DNA of 64,000 bases, taken from contig JBJHAX010000007.1 in the NCBI GenBank assembly GCA_050480705.1, positions 1-64,000 on the forward strand, given 5' to 3'. The notes below the pieces were generated by a model. It did no database searches. It had not been told where the DNA came from and was given only the letters and a program-made list of their open reading frames with translations. Of this stretch, positions 1 to 9,534 are shown piece by piece. Position 1 is the first letter of the stretch, and every line of letters starts with the position of its first letter. The stretch comes from JBJHAX01 sp050480705. GTDB taxonomy: Bacteria; Actinomycetota; Nitriliruptoria; Nitriliruptorales; Nitriliruptoraceae. The position numbers and the translations under genes were made by a program.

Positions 1-873
1 CGCCGCGGGGCACTCGTATATCGGGCGGCTTTTGATGCCGACGTGACGGTCTTCGATCTTGTCGCGGCGGCCGCGGCGGTGCGCTCCCCCCCGTTGATCG
101 ATCGCGGCGACGTGCGCGGCGCGCGCGCGCCGCCGACCGTCGAGACTGACCGGCAGGCCGTGCTCGAATGCGATGACGACCTCTTCGGGCTCGTCCGGAG
201 CGTCGGCAACGTCGACGGTGCGGCCGTAGGCGTCAGCAGGCGGCTCCGCCCATGGGTCCTCGAGGATCCCGCACTCGGCGGTGCGCCCCCACGCGTTCTC
301 GTCGATGGAGTACGGCGAGGACTTGCTCGTCACCGGGATCGGGATGCCGCGTTCGTTCGCGTAGTCGATGGCGGCGTCACGTGTCAGCCCCCATTCACGG
401 ATCGGCGCGAGCGTTTCGAGGTCCGGGGCCAGGCACATCGTTCCGACCTCGAAGCGGACCTGGTCGTTTCCCTTTCCGGTGCAGCCGTGAGCGACACCAG
501 CCGCACCGGTCTCCCGGGCGACCCGAACCAGGTGCTTGACGATCAACGGGCGTGACAGCGCAGAAACCAGCGGGTACTTGCCCATGTACAGGGCATTCGC
601 CTTGAGCGCAGGCGCGATGAAGTCGTCCGCGAACTCCTCGCTCGCATCGACGACGACGGCGTCGACCGCCCCGCAGTCCAACGCGCGTTGACGAATCTCC
701 TCGAGATCGTCGCGCGCGACGGCGCTCGCTCCCGCGAACGAGTCGTCGCCACCTTGCCCGACGTCGACCGCGCAGGCCACGACGTCGACGTCGCGGTGTT
801 CCTGCAGCCAGCGAATGGCTACTGAGGTGTCCAGACCTCCTGAATACGCCAGGACGATGCGAGGTCGGCTCAT
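1..873 (-). CDS. argG: argininosuccinate synthase, N-terminal part (cut by window edge)
   Basis: ArgG joins citrulline and aspartate, using ATP, to give argininosuccinate, the penultimate step of arginine synthesis in the cytoplasm. The visible 291 codons start at ATG 871-873 behind AAGGAG and carry the ATP-pyrophosphatase P-loop YSGGLDTS (residues 10-17) and the CTGKGNDQVRFE segment typical of the family. The reading frame is open to base 1, so the last 100 or so residues lie outside the window. It is the last visible gene of the argCJBDFRG operon, 67 bases after argR. One oddity: just before the conserved VGIKSR segment, the usual H-G-[IV]-G-R reads HRRGR, so a conserved glycine appears to be arginine; this is either real divergence or a sequencing error. 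The family call is secure. Confidence 0.95.
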   Translation of the reverse strand, partial: MSRPRIVLAYSGGLDTSVAIRWLQEHRDVDVVACAVDVGQGGDDSFAGASAVARDDLEEIRQRALDCGAVDAVVVDASEEFADDFIAPALKANALYMGKYPLVSALSRPLIVKHLVRVARETGAAGVAHGCTGKGNDQVRFEVGTMCLAPDLETLAPIREWGLTRDAAIDYANERGIPIPVTSKSSPYSIDENAWGRTAECGILEDPWAEPPADAYGRTVDVADAPDEPEEVVIAFEHGLPVSLDGRRRARAAHVAAIDQRGGAHRRGRRDKIEDRHVGIKSRPIYECPAA

Positions 874-940
874 ACTCGGCTCCTTGATGGGGCACCGTGG
901 ATGGTGCGTTCAACGGCGGTGGTCGATGCGATTGTCTTGC

Positions 941-1411
941 TCACGTGGGTCGGATGCCGCTGCGGTCAGCGAAGTCAGCGGCGAGGCGGGTTCCGGCGAC
1001 GCCTTCTCGCGCGACGACGAGCACTGTGTCGTCGCCGGCGATCGTGGCGATCACGTCGTCGAGGTCAGCCAGGTCGACCGCTGAAGCGACCGGGTGTGCG
1101 CACGCGGGTGGCGTTCGCAACACCGCGATGTTGCCGCTCGCCGAGATGCGTGTGACGAAGCGCGTCAGCGTCTCGTCGAGGTGCGCGCCCGGGTCACCCG
1201 GTCCAGCGTCCGCCGGAATGCGATAGACCGCTCGGCCCGTCGGCGTCCTGACCTTGACGGCACCGACCTCGGCGAGATCACGGCTCACGGTTGCTCCGTG
1301 CACCTCGACGCCCATGTCGGCCAGCGCGTCAACGACCTCTGATTGCGACGCGAGCGCACGCTCCGCGATCAACTGCCGCAGCAGTTGCAGGCGACGCCGT
1401 TTGTCGTTCAC
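941..1411 (-). CDS. argR: arginine repressor ArgR
   Basis: ArgR is the arginine-sensing hexameric repressor of arginine synthesis. The 156 residues show the two family domains: an N-terminal winged helix with the SR motif of the recognition helix (residues 43-44) and a C-terminal arginine-binding and oligomerisation domain with the GDDT turn (residues 126-129) followed by a G-x-A-G-T-R-like stretch. The start is GTG at 1409-1411, overlapping the argF stop as GTGA, so the two are translationally coupled. Being inside the operon it should control itself through the ARG-box-like sites at 6940-6973 upstream of argC. Length is normal for the family. Confidence 0.95.
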   Translation of the reverse strand: MNDKRRRLQLLRQLIAERALASQSEVVDALADMGVEVHGATVSRDLAEVGAVKVRTPTGRAVYRIPADAGPGDPGAHLDETLTRFVTRISASGNIAVLRTPPACAHPVASAVDLADLDDVIATIAGDDTVLVVAREGVAGTRLAADFADRSGIRPT

Positions 1412-2364
1412 GTGCGCTGCCTACCCATGATGGTGGCGAGCAGCGCCTTCTGGGTGTGTAGCCGGTTCTCCGCCTGGTCGAACACCACCGACGAGGGGCC
1501 GTCGATGACCTCGGCGGTCACTTCCTCTCCGCGGTGTGCGGGCAGGCAGTGGAGGAAGATCGCACCGTCGGCGAGGTCCATGACCTCACGGCTGACCTGG
1601 TAGGGCGCGAACGTCGCTGCCCGCTGTCCCGCTTCTGCCTCCTGTCCCATCGATGCCCACACATCGGTGTAGACCGCATCCGCACCGGCGACCCCCGATG
1701 CCACATCGGTGGTGACCACGATCCGCGCTCCGCGGGCGGCAGCGATCTGTCGCGAGCGTCCGACGATCGACGGGTCGGGGGCGTGCCCCTCGGGGTGGAC
1801 GACACGAACGGAAACGCCGACCTTGGCGCCCGCGAGAAGCAGTGAATGGGCCACGTTGTTGCCATCCCCGACGTAGGTGAGTGTCCGTCCTTCGAATCCG
1901 CCGACGTGCTGGCGGAACGTCTGCAGGTCGGCCAGGGCCTGGCAGGGATGCTCGCGATCCGTGAGCGCGTTGATCACCGGGATCGTGGATGCCTCGGCGA
2001 GTTCGGTGATTCGTTCCTGACCGAACGTGCGCACGACCAGCCCATGGACGTAGCGAGACAGCACAGCAGCCGTGTCGCCGATCGTCTCACCGCGCCCCAG
2101 CTGCAGATCGGAGGAGGACAACGGCAGTGGCTGGCCGCCGAGTTCCGACACCGCGACCTGGAACGACACGCGTGTGCGTGTCGAGGGCTTCTCGAAGATC
2201 ATGGCGACAGTCTGCCCACCCAGCTCGTCACGAACGAGCGAGGTCGCCGCCACGCGGCGGGCCGCACGGTCGTCGCGCAGTTCGTCGGCGAGATCGAGCA
2301 CATGCTCGACCTCGTCGGCCTGCAGGTCGTCGACCGACAGATAGTGCCGGGGGGGCTGACTCAT
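1408..2364 (-). CDS. argF: ornithine carbamoyltransferase
   Basis: ArgF transfers the carbamoyl group of carbamoyl phosphate to ornithine, giving citrulline. The 318-residue protein has the carbamoyl-phosphate-binding STRTR motif (residues 61-65), the HPCQ motif, and the HCLP ornithine-site motif near the C-terminus, with normal family length. I chose ATG 2362-2364, which follows a purine-rich GGAG region; the frame stays open upstream, but that extension has no family similarity. The gene follows argD after a 76-base gap, the longest gap in the operon apart from the argR-argG spacer's similar length, and overlaps argR by GTGA. Confidence 0.96.
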   Translation of the reverse strand: MSQPPRHYLSVDDLQADEVEHVLDLADELRDDRAARRVAATSLVRDELGGQTVAMIFEKPSTRTRVSFQVAVSELGGQPLPLSSSDLQLGRGETIGDTAAVLSRYVHGLVVRTFGQERITELAEASTIPVINALTDREHPCQALADLQTFRQHVGGFEGRTLTYVGDGNNVAHSLLLAGAKVGVSVRVVHPEGHAPDPSIVGRSRQIAAARGARIVVTTDVASGVAGADAVYTDVWASMGQEAEAGQRAATFAPYQVSREVMDLADGAIFLHCLPAHRGEEVTAEVIDGPSSVVFDQAENRLHTQKALLATIMGRQRT

Positions 2365-2440
2365 GGGATCTCCCGCCTTCTCCTGGCATAACGCGGCGAA
2401 CGCGTCGTGCCGGCGCAGCTGCACGTCACGTGGGGGGGCA

Positions 2441-3646
2441 TCACGACAACACCTCCATGGCGTCGCCGAGGAGCGCGACACAGCGATCGACCTCGTCGAT
2501 GGTCACCGTCAGCGGCGGCGTGAACCGCACGACGCCGGGCGTGACGGCGTTCACGATCAGCCTGCGCTCTCTGCACGCCGCCTCGACCTCGCGCGCACGC
2601 AGATCGGCGATCTCGAGCCCGAGCAGCAGTCCCCGCCCACGCACCGCACTGGCGTGCGGGTGCGACGCAACGATGTGTTCGAGTCCGTCACGCAGGCGCT
2701 GGCCGGCCTGTGATGCGGACGCGAGCACGTCGTCGGCCTCGATCGTGTCGATCACCGCGAGTGCCGCCGCGCAGGTCACCGGATTGCCGCCGAACGTCGT
2801 GGCGTGATCACCAGGTGCGAACACCCGCGCGGCGTCACCCCGCGCGACGCATGCGCCGATCGGCAGGCCGTTGCCCAGCGCCTTCGCGACGGTGATCACG
2901 TCGGGGATGACCGGCGCGTCCTGGAACGCAAACCACGGTCCGGTGCGTCCCATGCCGGTCTGCACCTCGTCGAAAATCAGCAACGCGCCGTGGGCGTCAC
3001 AGGCACGCCGGGCTGCACGAAGCATGTCGGCATCCAGTTCACGCACGCCACCCTCCCCCTGCACCACCTCGAGGAGGACCGCACTGGTACGCGCGTCGAC
3101 AGCTGCGGTGAGCGCGTCTGGATCATCGTGGGGGACGTGGTCGACGAAGCCGGCGAGGGGCGTGAAGGCCTCATGCTTGCCCTGCTGACCTGTCGCCTCG
3201 AGGGTGGCCAGGGTCCGGCCATGGAACGACCCGTCGAGCGTGACCAACCGAACCTTGTCGTCAGCGATCTTCTTGCCGTGCCGGCGAGCGAGCTTGATCG
3301 CGGCTTCGTTCGCTGTCGCACCGCACTGGGCGAAGAATACGCGTGCGTCGTCCCAGCCCGTGATGCTCGCCAGCCGCTCCGCGAGGCGAACGGAGGGCTG
3401 CGTGACGAACAGGTTCGACGTGTGGACCAGTGTTGCGGCCTGCTCGGCCACCGCCCGCGCGACTGCGGGATGGGCGTGGCCGAGCGCGGCCACCGCTACC
3501 CCGGCGAGAAAGTCGAGCCATTCGGCTCCATCCGCATCGACGAGTGTCGTTCCCTCCCCTCGCACGAACGCGATCTCAGCAGGCGGATAGGTACGCATCA
3601 GGCGCTGTTCTGCACGGTCGAGCAGGTCACGTGTCGCAGTCGTCAT
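2441..3646 (-). CDS. argD: acetylornithine aminotransferase
   Basis: ArgD is a PLP-dependent class III aminotransferase that converts N-acetylglutamate semialdehyde to N-acetylornithine with glutamate as amino donor. Visible landmarks in the 401 residues are the DEVQTGMGRTG segment (226-236) that holds the PLP pyridine ring, and the Schiff-base lysine K255 in VAKALGNG. It overlaps the argB stop by ATGA, so it is coupled to argB. The operon context separates it from other class III aminotransferases such as ornithine or succinylornithine aminotransferase. Confidence 0.96.
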   Translation of the reverse strand: MTTATRDLLDRAEQRLMRTYPPAEIAFVRGEGTTLVDADGAEWLDFLAGVAVAALGHAHPAVARAVAEQAATLVHTSNLFVTQPSVRLAERLASITGWDDARVFFAQCGATANEAAIKLARRHGKKIADDKVRLVTLDGSFHGRTLATLEATGQQGKHEAFTPLAGFVDHVPHDDPDALTAAVDARTSAVLLEVVQGEGGVRELDADMLRAARRACDAHGALLIFDEVQTGMGRTGPWFAFQDAPVIPDVITVAKALGNGLPIGACVARGDAARVFAPGDHATTFGGNPVTCAAALAVIDTIEADDVLASASQAGQRLRDGLEHIVASHPHASAVRGRGLLLGLEIADLRAREVEAACRERRLIVNAVTPGVVRFTPPLTVTIDEVDRCVALLGDAMEVLS

Positions 3647-4626
3647 CGTTTCCTCGTTCCGTCGACCGCGCCGGACACCGAACTGGTGACCATGGTCCCC
3701 ACGCCTTCGTCGGTGAAGATCTCGATCAGCACTGCGTGGAGGACACGGCCGTCGAGGATGTGCGCCTGTGGAACGCCGCCACGCACCGCCTCCACGATCG
3801 AGCGCACCTTCGGACGCATGCCGGCATGCAGGTCGTCATCGGCGAGCATCTTCTCGAGACGCTCGACACCGACTTCGCTGATCAGCGCCTGCTTCTCGGG
3901 GTCCCCGAAATCCAGGTACAGGCCCGGTACATCCGTGAGATACACCAGCTTCGACGCCTCGAGGGCCGCTGCGATCGCACCTGCCGCGAGGTCAGCATTC
4001 ACATTGCGCTCGACCCCATCCGCGTCGCGCCCAAGCGTCGCCACGACCGGCAGGAAGCCGTCGGCAAGTAACTCGTCCAGGTAGGTCGTATCGACCCGCT
4101 CCACCTCGCCGACGAGCCCGAGGTCCTCATCGGCGGGACCGCGGGCAGGACGCACCTGAATCAGGTTCGCGTCGATCCCCGACACGCCCACAGCCGGCGC
4201 TCCGGCCTGCTGGACCAGCCCGACGAGCTCGGGGTTGACCGTGCCGAGCAGTGCCATGCGTACGACGTCCATCATCGCGTGGTCGGTGACACGCAGTCCG
4301 CCGACGAACGACGATTCCACGCTCAACTGCTCTGCCAGCTCCGAGATCTGCGGCCCGCCGCCGTGCACGATGACCGGACGCAGACCGACGAAGTGCAGCA
4401 GCGCCACATCCGCTGCGAAGGAGCGCTTGAGCTCGTCGTCGATCATGGCGTTTCCGCCGTATTTGATCACCACCGTCTGGCCGTGGAAGCGCGTGATCCA
4501 GGGCAAGGCTTCCCGCAGCACAGCAGCTTTCGACTGCGCAACCTCGACACGCTCGGAGGACAACGACGCCGTTTCGGTGACGCGCCGCAGCGCCGCGCCG
4601 GGTGCGCGGGGTTTCTCGATGCTCAT
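3643..4626 (-). CDS. argB: acetylglutamate kinase
   Basis: ArgB phosphorylates N-acetylglutamate, usually the arginine-inhibited control step. The amino-acid-kinase fold is recognisable from VVIKYGGNAM with the catalytic lysine near residue 55, and from the glycine-rich GGGPQI segment. With the ATG at 4624-4626 the protein is 327 residues, about 30 longer than many family members because of an N-terminal tail ending near SKAAVLREALPWI; N-terminal helices of this kind occur in arginine-sensitive hexameric forms, so feedback inhibition is plausible (inference). It begins 10 bases after argJ ends and overlaps argD by ATGA. Confidence 0.95.
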   Translation of the reverse strand: MSIEKPRAPGAALRRVTETASLSSERVEVAQSKAAVLREALPWITRFHGQTVVIKYGGNAMIDDELKRSFAADVALLHFVGLRPVIVHGGGPQISELAEQLSVESSFVGGLRVTDHAMMDVVRMALLGTVNPELVGLVQQAGAPAVGVSGIDANLIQVRPARGPADEDLGLVGEVERVDTTYLDELLADGFLPVVATLGRDADGVERNVNADLAAGAIAAALEASKLVYLTDVPGLYLDFGDPEKQALISEVGVERLEKMLADDDLHAGMRPKVRSIVEAVRGGVPQAHILDGRVLHAVLIEIFTDEGVGTMVTSSVSGAVDGTRKR

Positions 4627-4636
4627 CGTCGTCCTG

Positions 4637-5857
4637 TCAGGTCGTGTACTCGGCGTTGAACCGCACGTAGTCGGGACTGAGGTCGCAGGTGAGCACCGTG
4701 GCGTGCGCGTCACCGCCACCGAGGTCGATCTCGATCGTGATCTCGTCGGCACGCATGGCGTCAGCGACCGCTGCACGGTCGAACGGAACACCGACTCCGG
4801 CTCGACACACCGTCGTGCCCGCGCAACGCACCGTGACCTCGCGCGGATCGAAGGAGACGCCGGCCTTGCCGAGCGCCATCAGTATCCGGCCCCAGTTCGG
4901 GTCGGCCCCGTGAATCGCCGCGCGGACGAGCAACGACCTCGCGACCGACCGGGCGAGCGCCTCGGCGTCGGATTCGTTGTTCGCCCCACCGACGTGGACG
5001 GCTGCCACACGGGACGCCCCCTCGCCGTCTGCGACGATCTGCCGGGCAAGGTCGGCGCATACGGCGTGCACGGCTGCTGTGAGCGTTCCGGGGTCCGCAT
5101 CCGGGCAGGCGTGGCCGTTGGCGAGCACGACGACGGTGTCGCTGGTCGACATGTCGGCATCGACCGTGATGCGGTTGAACGTCTTGTTGGTCGCGATCGT
5201 GAGCGCATCGCGCAACGTCGCAGGCGACACCCCGGCGTCGGTGGTGATGACGGCGAGCATCGTGGCCATGTTCGGTTCGATCATGCCCACACCCTTGGCC
5301 ATGCCGCCCACCGCGTAGCGGCGACCCGACGGGTCGGTGACGCTGACTGCGGCCTGTTTCACACGTGTGTCGGTGGTCAGCATCGCCTCGGCGGCGCGCG
5401 GTCCTCCGTCGGCAGCGAGGTCGGCCACGAGTGCGGGGAGCGCCGCAATGATCTTGTCCACGGGCAGCGGCACGCCGATGACCCCCGTCGACATGGGCAG
5501 CACGTCCTGCCCTTCGATGTCCAGTTCGGACGCGACCGCGTCGGTCACGGCTCGCGCGTCCCGATCGGCGTTCTCGGTGCACACGTTGGCGTTGCCGGCG
5601 TTCACGATCACCGCATGGGCACGGCCATCGGCGGCGTGTGACGCTGCGAGGGTGCAGGCGGGTGCCTTGACCCTGTTCGTCGTCGTGACGACCGCAGCGA
5701 CCGTGTCGCCACGGCTCGTAACGAGCGCCAGGTCCGGCCTGCCCGATTCCTTGACGCCGCTGACCACGCCGGCTGCTTCGAAACCGTCGGCGAGCGTGAC
5801 TCCGCCCGCAACGGGCTGGAACGCGCTGGTGTCATCTGGCCCCCACGCAATGCTCAC
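4637..5857 (-). CDS. argJ: bifunctional ornithine acetyltransferase / N-acetylglutamate synthase
   Basis: ArgJ moves the acetyl group from N-acetylornithine to glutamate, recycling acetyl groups; bifunctional forms can also use acetyl-CoA. The 406-residue precursor self-cleaves at a conserved Thr nucleophile, seen here as T199 in NMATMLAV, giving alpha and beta chains. No separate argA is visible, which fits the cyclic pathway, but mono- versus bifunctional activity cannot be read from the sequence. It overlaps the argC stop by ATGA. Confidence 0.96.
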   Translation of the reverse strand: MSIAWGPDDTSAFQPVAGGVTLADGFEAAGVVSGVKESGRPDLALVTSRGDTVAAVVTTTNRVKAPACTLAASHAADGRAHAVIVNAGNANVCTENADRDARAVTDAVASELDIEGQDVLPMSTGVIGVPLPVDKIIAALPALVADLAADGGPRAAEAMLTTDTRVKQAAVSVTDPSGRRYAVGGMAKGVGMIEPNMATMLAVITTDAGVSPATLRDALTIATNKTFNRITVDADMSTSDTVVVLANGHACPDADPGTLTAAVHAVCADLARQIVADGEGASRVAAVHVGGANNESDAEALARSVARSLLVRAAIHGADPNWGRILMALGKAGVSFDPREVTVRCAGTTVCRAGVGVPFDRAAVADAMRADEITIEIDLGGGDAHATVLTCDLSPDYVRFNAEYTT

Positions 5858-6921
5858 GGGTACACCCCGACAGCGCTGAGACCCGTGCTTTCGTCGATTG
5901 CCAGCATCACGTTGGCGTTCTGGATCGCTGAGCCGGCCGCACCCTTGCCCAGGTTGTCCGTCACGCTGGTCACGACGACCCGCGATGTCCGCTGGTCGAC
6001 CACCGCGGAGATCTGGCAGCCGTTGGAGCCCGCGACGGCCTTGGTGACGGGGAAGTCACCCGGTTCGAGGACGCGGACGAACGCCTCGTCTCGGTAGGCG
6101 TCCTGCAGTGCCGTTTGCACGTCGTCGGCCACGTACCCGTCGGCGAGTTGAGCGTAGGCCGTGATCAGCAGCCCCCGCGGCATCGGCACGAGGTGGGGGG
6201 TGAAGCTGACCGGTCCCACATCAGCGCCGTGCACGGCGAGATAGCGCTCGATCTCGCCGGTGTGCCGGTGTCCAGGCACCCCGTAGGCGGTGATGCTGCC
6301 GGAGACGTGCGATACATGGAGGCTGTCGCGGGTTGCGCGCCCCGCGCCCGACGTACCGGACTTGCCGTCGATGACGACGCTGCCCACGTCGACCAGGGGA
6401 CTCAACGGAAGCAGGCCGAGCAGGGCGGTGATCACATAGCAGCCGGGATTGGCGACCAGGTCCGCCTCGCGGATCTCTTCGCGGGCGTACTCGGTGAGCC
6501 CGTAGACGGCGCGGTTCCCGCCGTGCGCGTCACCCGACGAATCGGCGCGTTCGGCAGGCAGCCGTTCGGGACGCGGGTGCGACTCGCCATACCAGGTGGC
6601 GAATTCGCTGGCGGAGAGCCGGTACGCGGCCGAGAGATCGACGACACGCGTACCACGATCGACCAGGTCGTCAGCGAGTTCGGCCGCCGCACCGTGAGGT
6701 GTCGCGAGAAACACCAGGTCCAAGTCGGCCAGGGCTGCCGGATCGACGGCTGTGAGCGTTCCGACACCACGCAGGTTCGGAAAGAGGTCCTCGACGGGCG
6801 TCCCCGCCTGCTGGTGCGCGGCGGCAACGGCGACCTGCAGCTCGGAATGCCCGTCGAGCAGGCGCAGCAATTCAGCACCGCCGTACCCCGACGCGCCGAC
6901 CACACCGACGTCGAACACCAT
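5854..6921 (-). CDS. argC: N-acetyl-gamma-glutamyl-phosphate reductase
   Basis: ArgC reduces N-acetylglutamyl phosphate to the semialdehyde with NADPH. The 355-residue protein starts MVFDVGVVGASGYGG with the Rossmann glycine motif at residues 9-15, and the catalytic cysteine is C161 in ANPGCY. ATG 6919-6921 lies behind a clear GGAGG ribosome site; the frame is open further upstream, but that part crosses the ARG-box region and is not protein-like. It is the first gene of the arginine operon. Confidence 0.96.
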   Translation of the reverse strand: MVFDVGVVGASGYGGAELLRLLDGHSELQVAVAAAHQQAGTPVEDLFPNLRGVGTLTAVDPAALADLDLVFLATPHGAAAELADDLVDRGTRVVDLSAAYRLSASEFATWYGESHPRPERLPAERADSSGDAHGGNRAVYGLTEYAREEIREADLVANPGCYVITALLGLLPLSPLVDVGSVVIDGKSGTSGAGRATRDSLHVSHVSGSITAYGVPGHRHTGEIERYLAVHGADVGPVSFTPHLVPMPRGLLITAYAQLADGYVADDVQTALQDAYRDEAFVRVLEPGDFPVTKAVAGSNGCQISAVVDQRTSRVVVTSVTDNLGKGAAGSAIQNANVMLAIDESTGLSAVGVYP

Positions 6922-6939
6922 CCACGACCTCCAGGGCTC

Positions 6940-6973
6940 GCAAGAGTCTGCATCATTTTGCAGATTTCTGCAA
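6940..6973 (-). promoter_or_regulatory. ARG-box-like operator upstream of argC
   Basis: Between argC and pheT the DNA holds TGCA at 6949, 6959 and 6969, exactly 10 bases apart. Two near-palindromes overlap here: TTGCAGATTTCTGCAA (6958-6973; 7-base arms around two unpaired bases) and CTGCATCATTTTGCAG (6948-6963). It is the only A/T-rich stretch nearby. Position in front of an operon that encodes ArgR, and the helical spacing, point to tandem ArgR sites. The exact consensus for this lineage is unknown to me. Confidence 0.7.
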
Positions 6974-7003
6974 GTCCGCAGGCGTGGTGTCGGAACCCGT
7001 CGT

Positions 7004-9469
7004 TCAGCGTCGCAGGCGGGCTCCGACCTCCTCGGCTGCGGACGCGATCTGCCCGATGACGCGTTCACCGTCGCTGTCGGTCAGCTGCCGATCGGGGTCC
7101 TGCAGTCGCAGCCGGATTCCAACACTGCGGCTGCCCTCTCCGACCTGCTCGCCCCGGTATTCGTCGAACTGCCACCACCCGTCGAGCAGGTCTCCGGCCC
7201 CGGCGATCACGATCTGTTCGAGCGTGGCGTAGCTGACGTCGTCGGGTGCGACGAGCGCGACATCGACCGTCATCGCCGGATGACGAACGAGACGTGGCGC
7301 CGCAACGGGGGCGTGTCCTGCGTTGGGAACGCGAGCGAGCAGGGCTTCGAGCAGCAGTTCGCCGAGAACGACCGGCTCGGGCAGGTCACGTTCGTCGGCG
7401 ACCTCGGGATGCAACTGTCCGACGACACCGATCTCGACACCGTCGAGCAGCAGCCGAACCGTGCGACCCGGATGGAATCCTTCACGCTCGACGGCTTCGC
7501 GCTGCAGGCCTTGCGTTGCCCGGCCGGGCGTGAGGCGCCGCACGATCTCGTCGATGACCGCGAGAAGGTCGTACACCGACCATCCACGATCGAGATCAAG
7601 CCAGCCGTCGCCGGACACCACGCCCTGTGCGACCAGGCCGACGGCACGGGGCTGCACCGGCAGCGCCTCCCCTTCGGGCCCCAGCCAGCGCCAGTCATGG
7701 GCGATCCGGTCGAGGTGCTCACCCAGCGGATCGCCGGCCGGCCGGAAGATTCGGCCGAACTCGGCGAGCGCGGTTCCCGGACGTCCCTGCCCGACGTTGT
7801 GGCGCACGGCAACGAGAAGTCCCTCGAGCAGCGTGGGTCGCATCGCAGCCGCGTCCTGTGCAAGCGGGTTCGCAAGCAGCACACGACCGTCGGTCGGCAC
7901 GACCCCGCACTGGACACGTTGACCGACGAACGGCCGTGTCTGCGCTTCGTGGAAACCGGCGGCCGAAACCGCTTCACGGACGTCACGTTCGAGCCGCTGC
8001 GTCGGTGAGAGTCCACCGCGTGTGCGAACGTCGGGAAGCCGTGCGGGGATCGCTTCGTAACCGTGCAGACGAGCGGCTTCCTCCACGAGGTCTGCCGCAC
8101 GACCCAGGTCGCCACGCCACGTGGGAGTCGTGACCCTCAACGTGCCGTCGTGCTGCTCGACGACGCATCCGGAACGCTCGAGCAGGCGTTGCTGTGCGAC
8201 ATCGTCGAGATCCCCGATCCCGAGCAGCGCGCGCACCCGTCCTGGATCGAGGTCCAACGTGGATTGCGTCGCCCACCTCGGCGGCGATTCCGGAAACGCC
8301 AGGCCGGTTCCTCGTGCGGTCGCGCCCGCGAGTTCGATCAACAGGTCGGCGGCACGCGCCGCCGCACGCTCGGCCCCTCCCGGATCGACCCTGCGCTCGA
8401 AACGAATGCTTGCCTCACTGACCAGGCCGAGCCGACGCGACGTGGCGCGGATAGCCAGTGGATCCCACACCGCCGCTTCGATCAGCACACTGCTGGTCGT
8501 GGCGCTGACCTCCGAGTCGCGCCCACCCATCACGCCGGCGAGACTGACCGGATGGGCGTCGTCGTCGATCACGAGGTCGCCCGCGGCGAGCTCACGGTCG
8601 ACGTCGTCGAGCGTGGTCAACCGCTCCCCACCGCGCGCCTCACGAACACGCAGCCGGCCCCCCTCGATGCACGCGAGATCGAAGGCGTGCAACGGCTGGC
8701 CGAGTTCCAGCATGACGTAGTTGGTGACGTCGACGACCACGTCGATCGAGCGGACCCCGCACTGTGCGAGGCGCTGACGCATCCACAGCGGCGAGGTCCC
8801 GACAACCACGTCGTCGAGCGCCCACGTCGCGAAGCTGGCGCAGCGCGCCGTGTCCAGGTCCACATCCACGGTCGGCCCGGCGACCGGCTCGGGAACCTCC
8901 GGAAGGCGCCACGACGTGTCCAGGATGGCGGCGAGATCGCGCGCCACCCCCGCGATGCTCAGATGATCGCCCCGGTCGGCCTGAACGGCGATCTCGATGA
9001 CGGGTTCTCCCACAGGCACGAGCTCGGCGAGGTCGACCCCCAGCGGCACCGAGTCATCGAGCACGATGATGCCGCTGTGGTCGTCGCCGAGCTCGAGCTC
9101 CCGGGGCGAGCAGAGCATGCCGTTGGACACCACGCCCCGGATGTCACGTGCCTCCAGTTGCATGCCTGGGACAGCGCCACCGGGCAGCGCATGCACGACC
9201 ACGTCGCCGACATCGAAGTTCGCCGCACCGCACACAACCTCGATCTCACCATCGCCACCGTCACCCGTGACACGAACGACCCGCAACTTGTCGGCGTCCG
9301 GATGCGGACCGAACTCGAGGACGCGTGCGGTTCGCACGCCTGCAACCCCCGCACCGGGACGCGTGACGGCTTCGACTTCGAGGCCTCGCATACTCATCAC
9401 ATCAACGAGGTCGTCGACGTCGAGGTCGATGTCGACGAACGACTTCAGCCAGGACAGGGGCAGCTTCAC
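7004..9469 (-). CDS. pheT: phenylalanine-tRNA ligase beta subunit
   Basis: PheT is the beta chain of the alpha2beta2 phenylalanyl-tRNA synthetase; it binds tRNA and carries editing activity. The 821 residues start MKLPLSWLKSFVDID and include the N-terminal EMAP/OB tRNA-binding domain, the B3/B4 editing region, the B5 domain and a C-terminal FDX-ACB anticodon-binding domain (final 95 residues or so). I placed the start at GTG 9467-9469, 7 bases after GGAG; the frame is open further upstream, but that part overlaps the pheS end and is arginine-rich. It lies 65 bases downstream of pheS. Confidence 0.96.
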   Translation of the reverse strand: MKLPLSWLKSFVDIDLDVDDLVDVMSMRGLEVEAVTRPGAGVAGVRTARVLEFGPHPDADKLRVVRVTGDGGDGEIEVVCGAANFDVGDVVVHALPGGAVPGMQLEARDIRGVVSNGMLCSPRELELGDDHSGIIVLDDSVPLGVDLAELVPVGEPVIEIAVQADRGDHLSIAGVARDLAAILDTSWRLPEVPEPVAGPTVDVDLDTARCASFATWALDDVVVGTSPLWMRQRLAQCGVRSIDVVVDVTNYVMLELGQPLHAFDLACIEGGRLRVREARGGERLTTLDDVDRELAAGDLVIDDDAHPVSLAGVMGGRDSEVSATTSSVLIEAAVWDPLAIRATSRRLGLVSEASIRFERRVDPGGAERAAARAADLLIELAGATARGTGLAFPESPPRWATQSTLDLDPGRVRALLGIGDLDDVAQQRLLERSGCVVEQHDGTLRVTTPTWRGDLGRAADLVEEAARLHGYEAIPARLPDVRTRGGLSPTQRLERDVREAVSAAGFHEAQTRPFVGQRVQCGVVPTDGRVLLANPLAQDAAAMRPTLLEGLLVAVRHNVGQGRPGTALAEFGRIFRPAGDPLGEHLDRIAHDWRWLGPEGEALPVQPRAVGLVAQGVVSGDGWLDLDRGWSVYDLLAVIDEIVRRLTPGRATQGLQREAVEREGFHPGRTVRLLLDGVEIGVVGQLHPEVADERDLPEPVVLGELLLEALLARVPNAGHAPVAAPRLVRHPAMTVDVALVAPDDVSYATLEQIVIAGAGDLLDGWWQFDEYRGEQVGEGSRSVGIRLRLQDPDRQLTDSDGERVIGQIASAAEEVGARLRR

Positions 9470-9534
9470 GGCTGGCTCCAGACGCGGTGTCGCCGCGGGT
9501 CGGACACGGATGCGCGCATGTCGATCACGTGACG

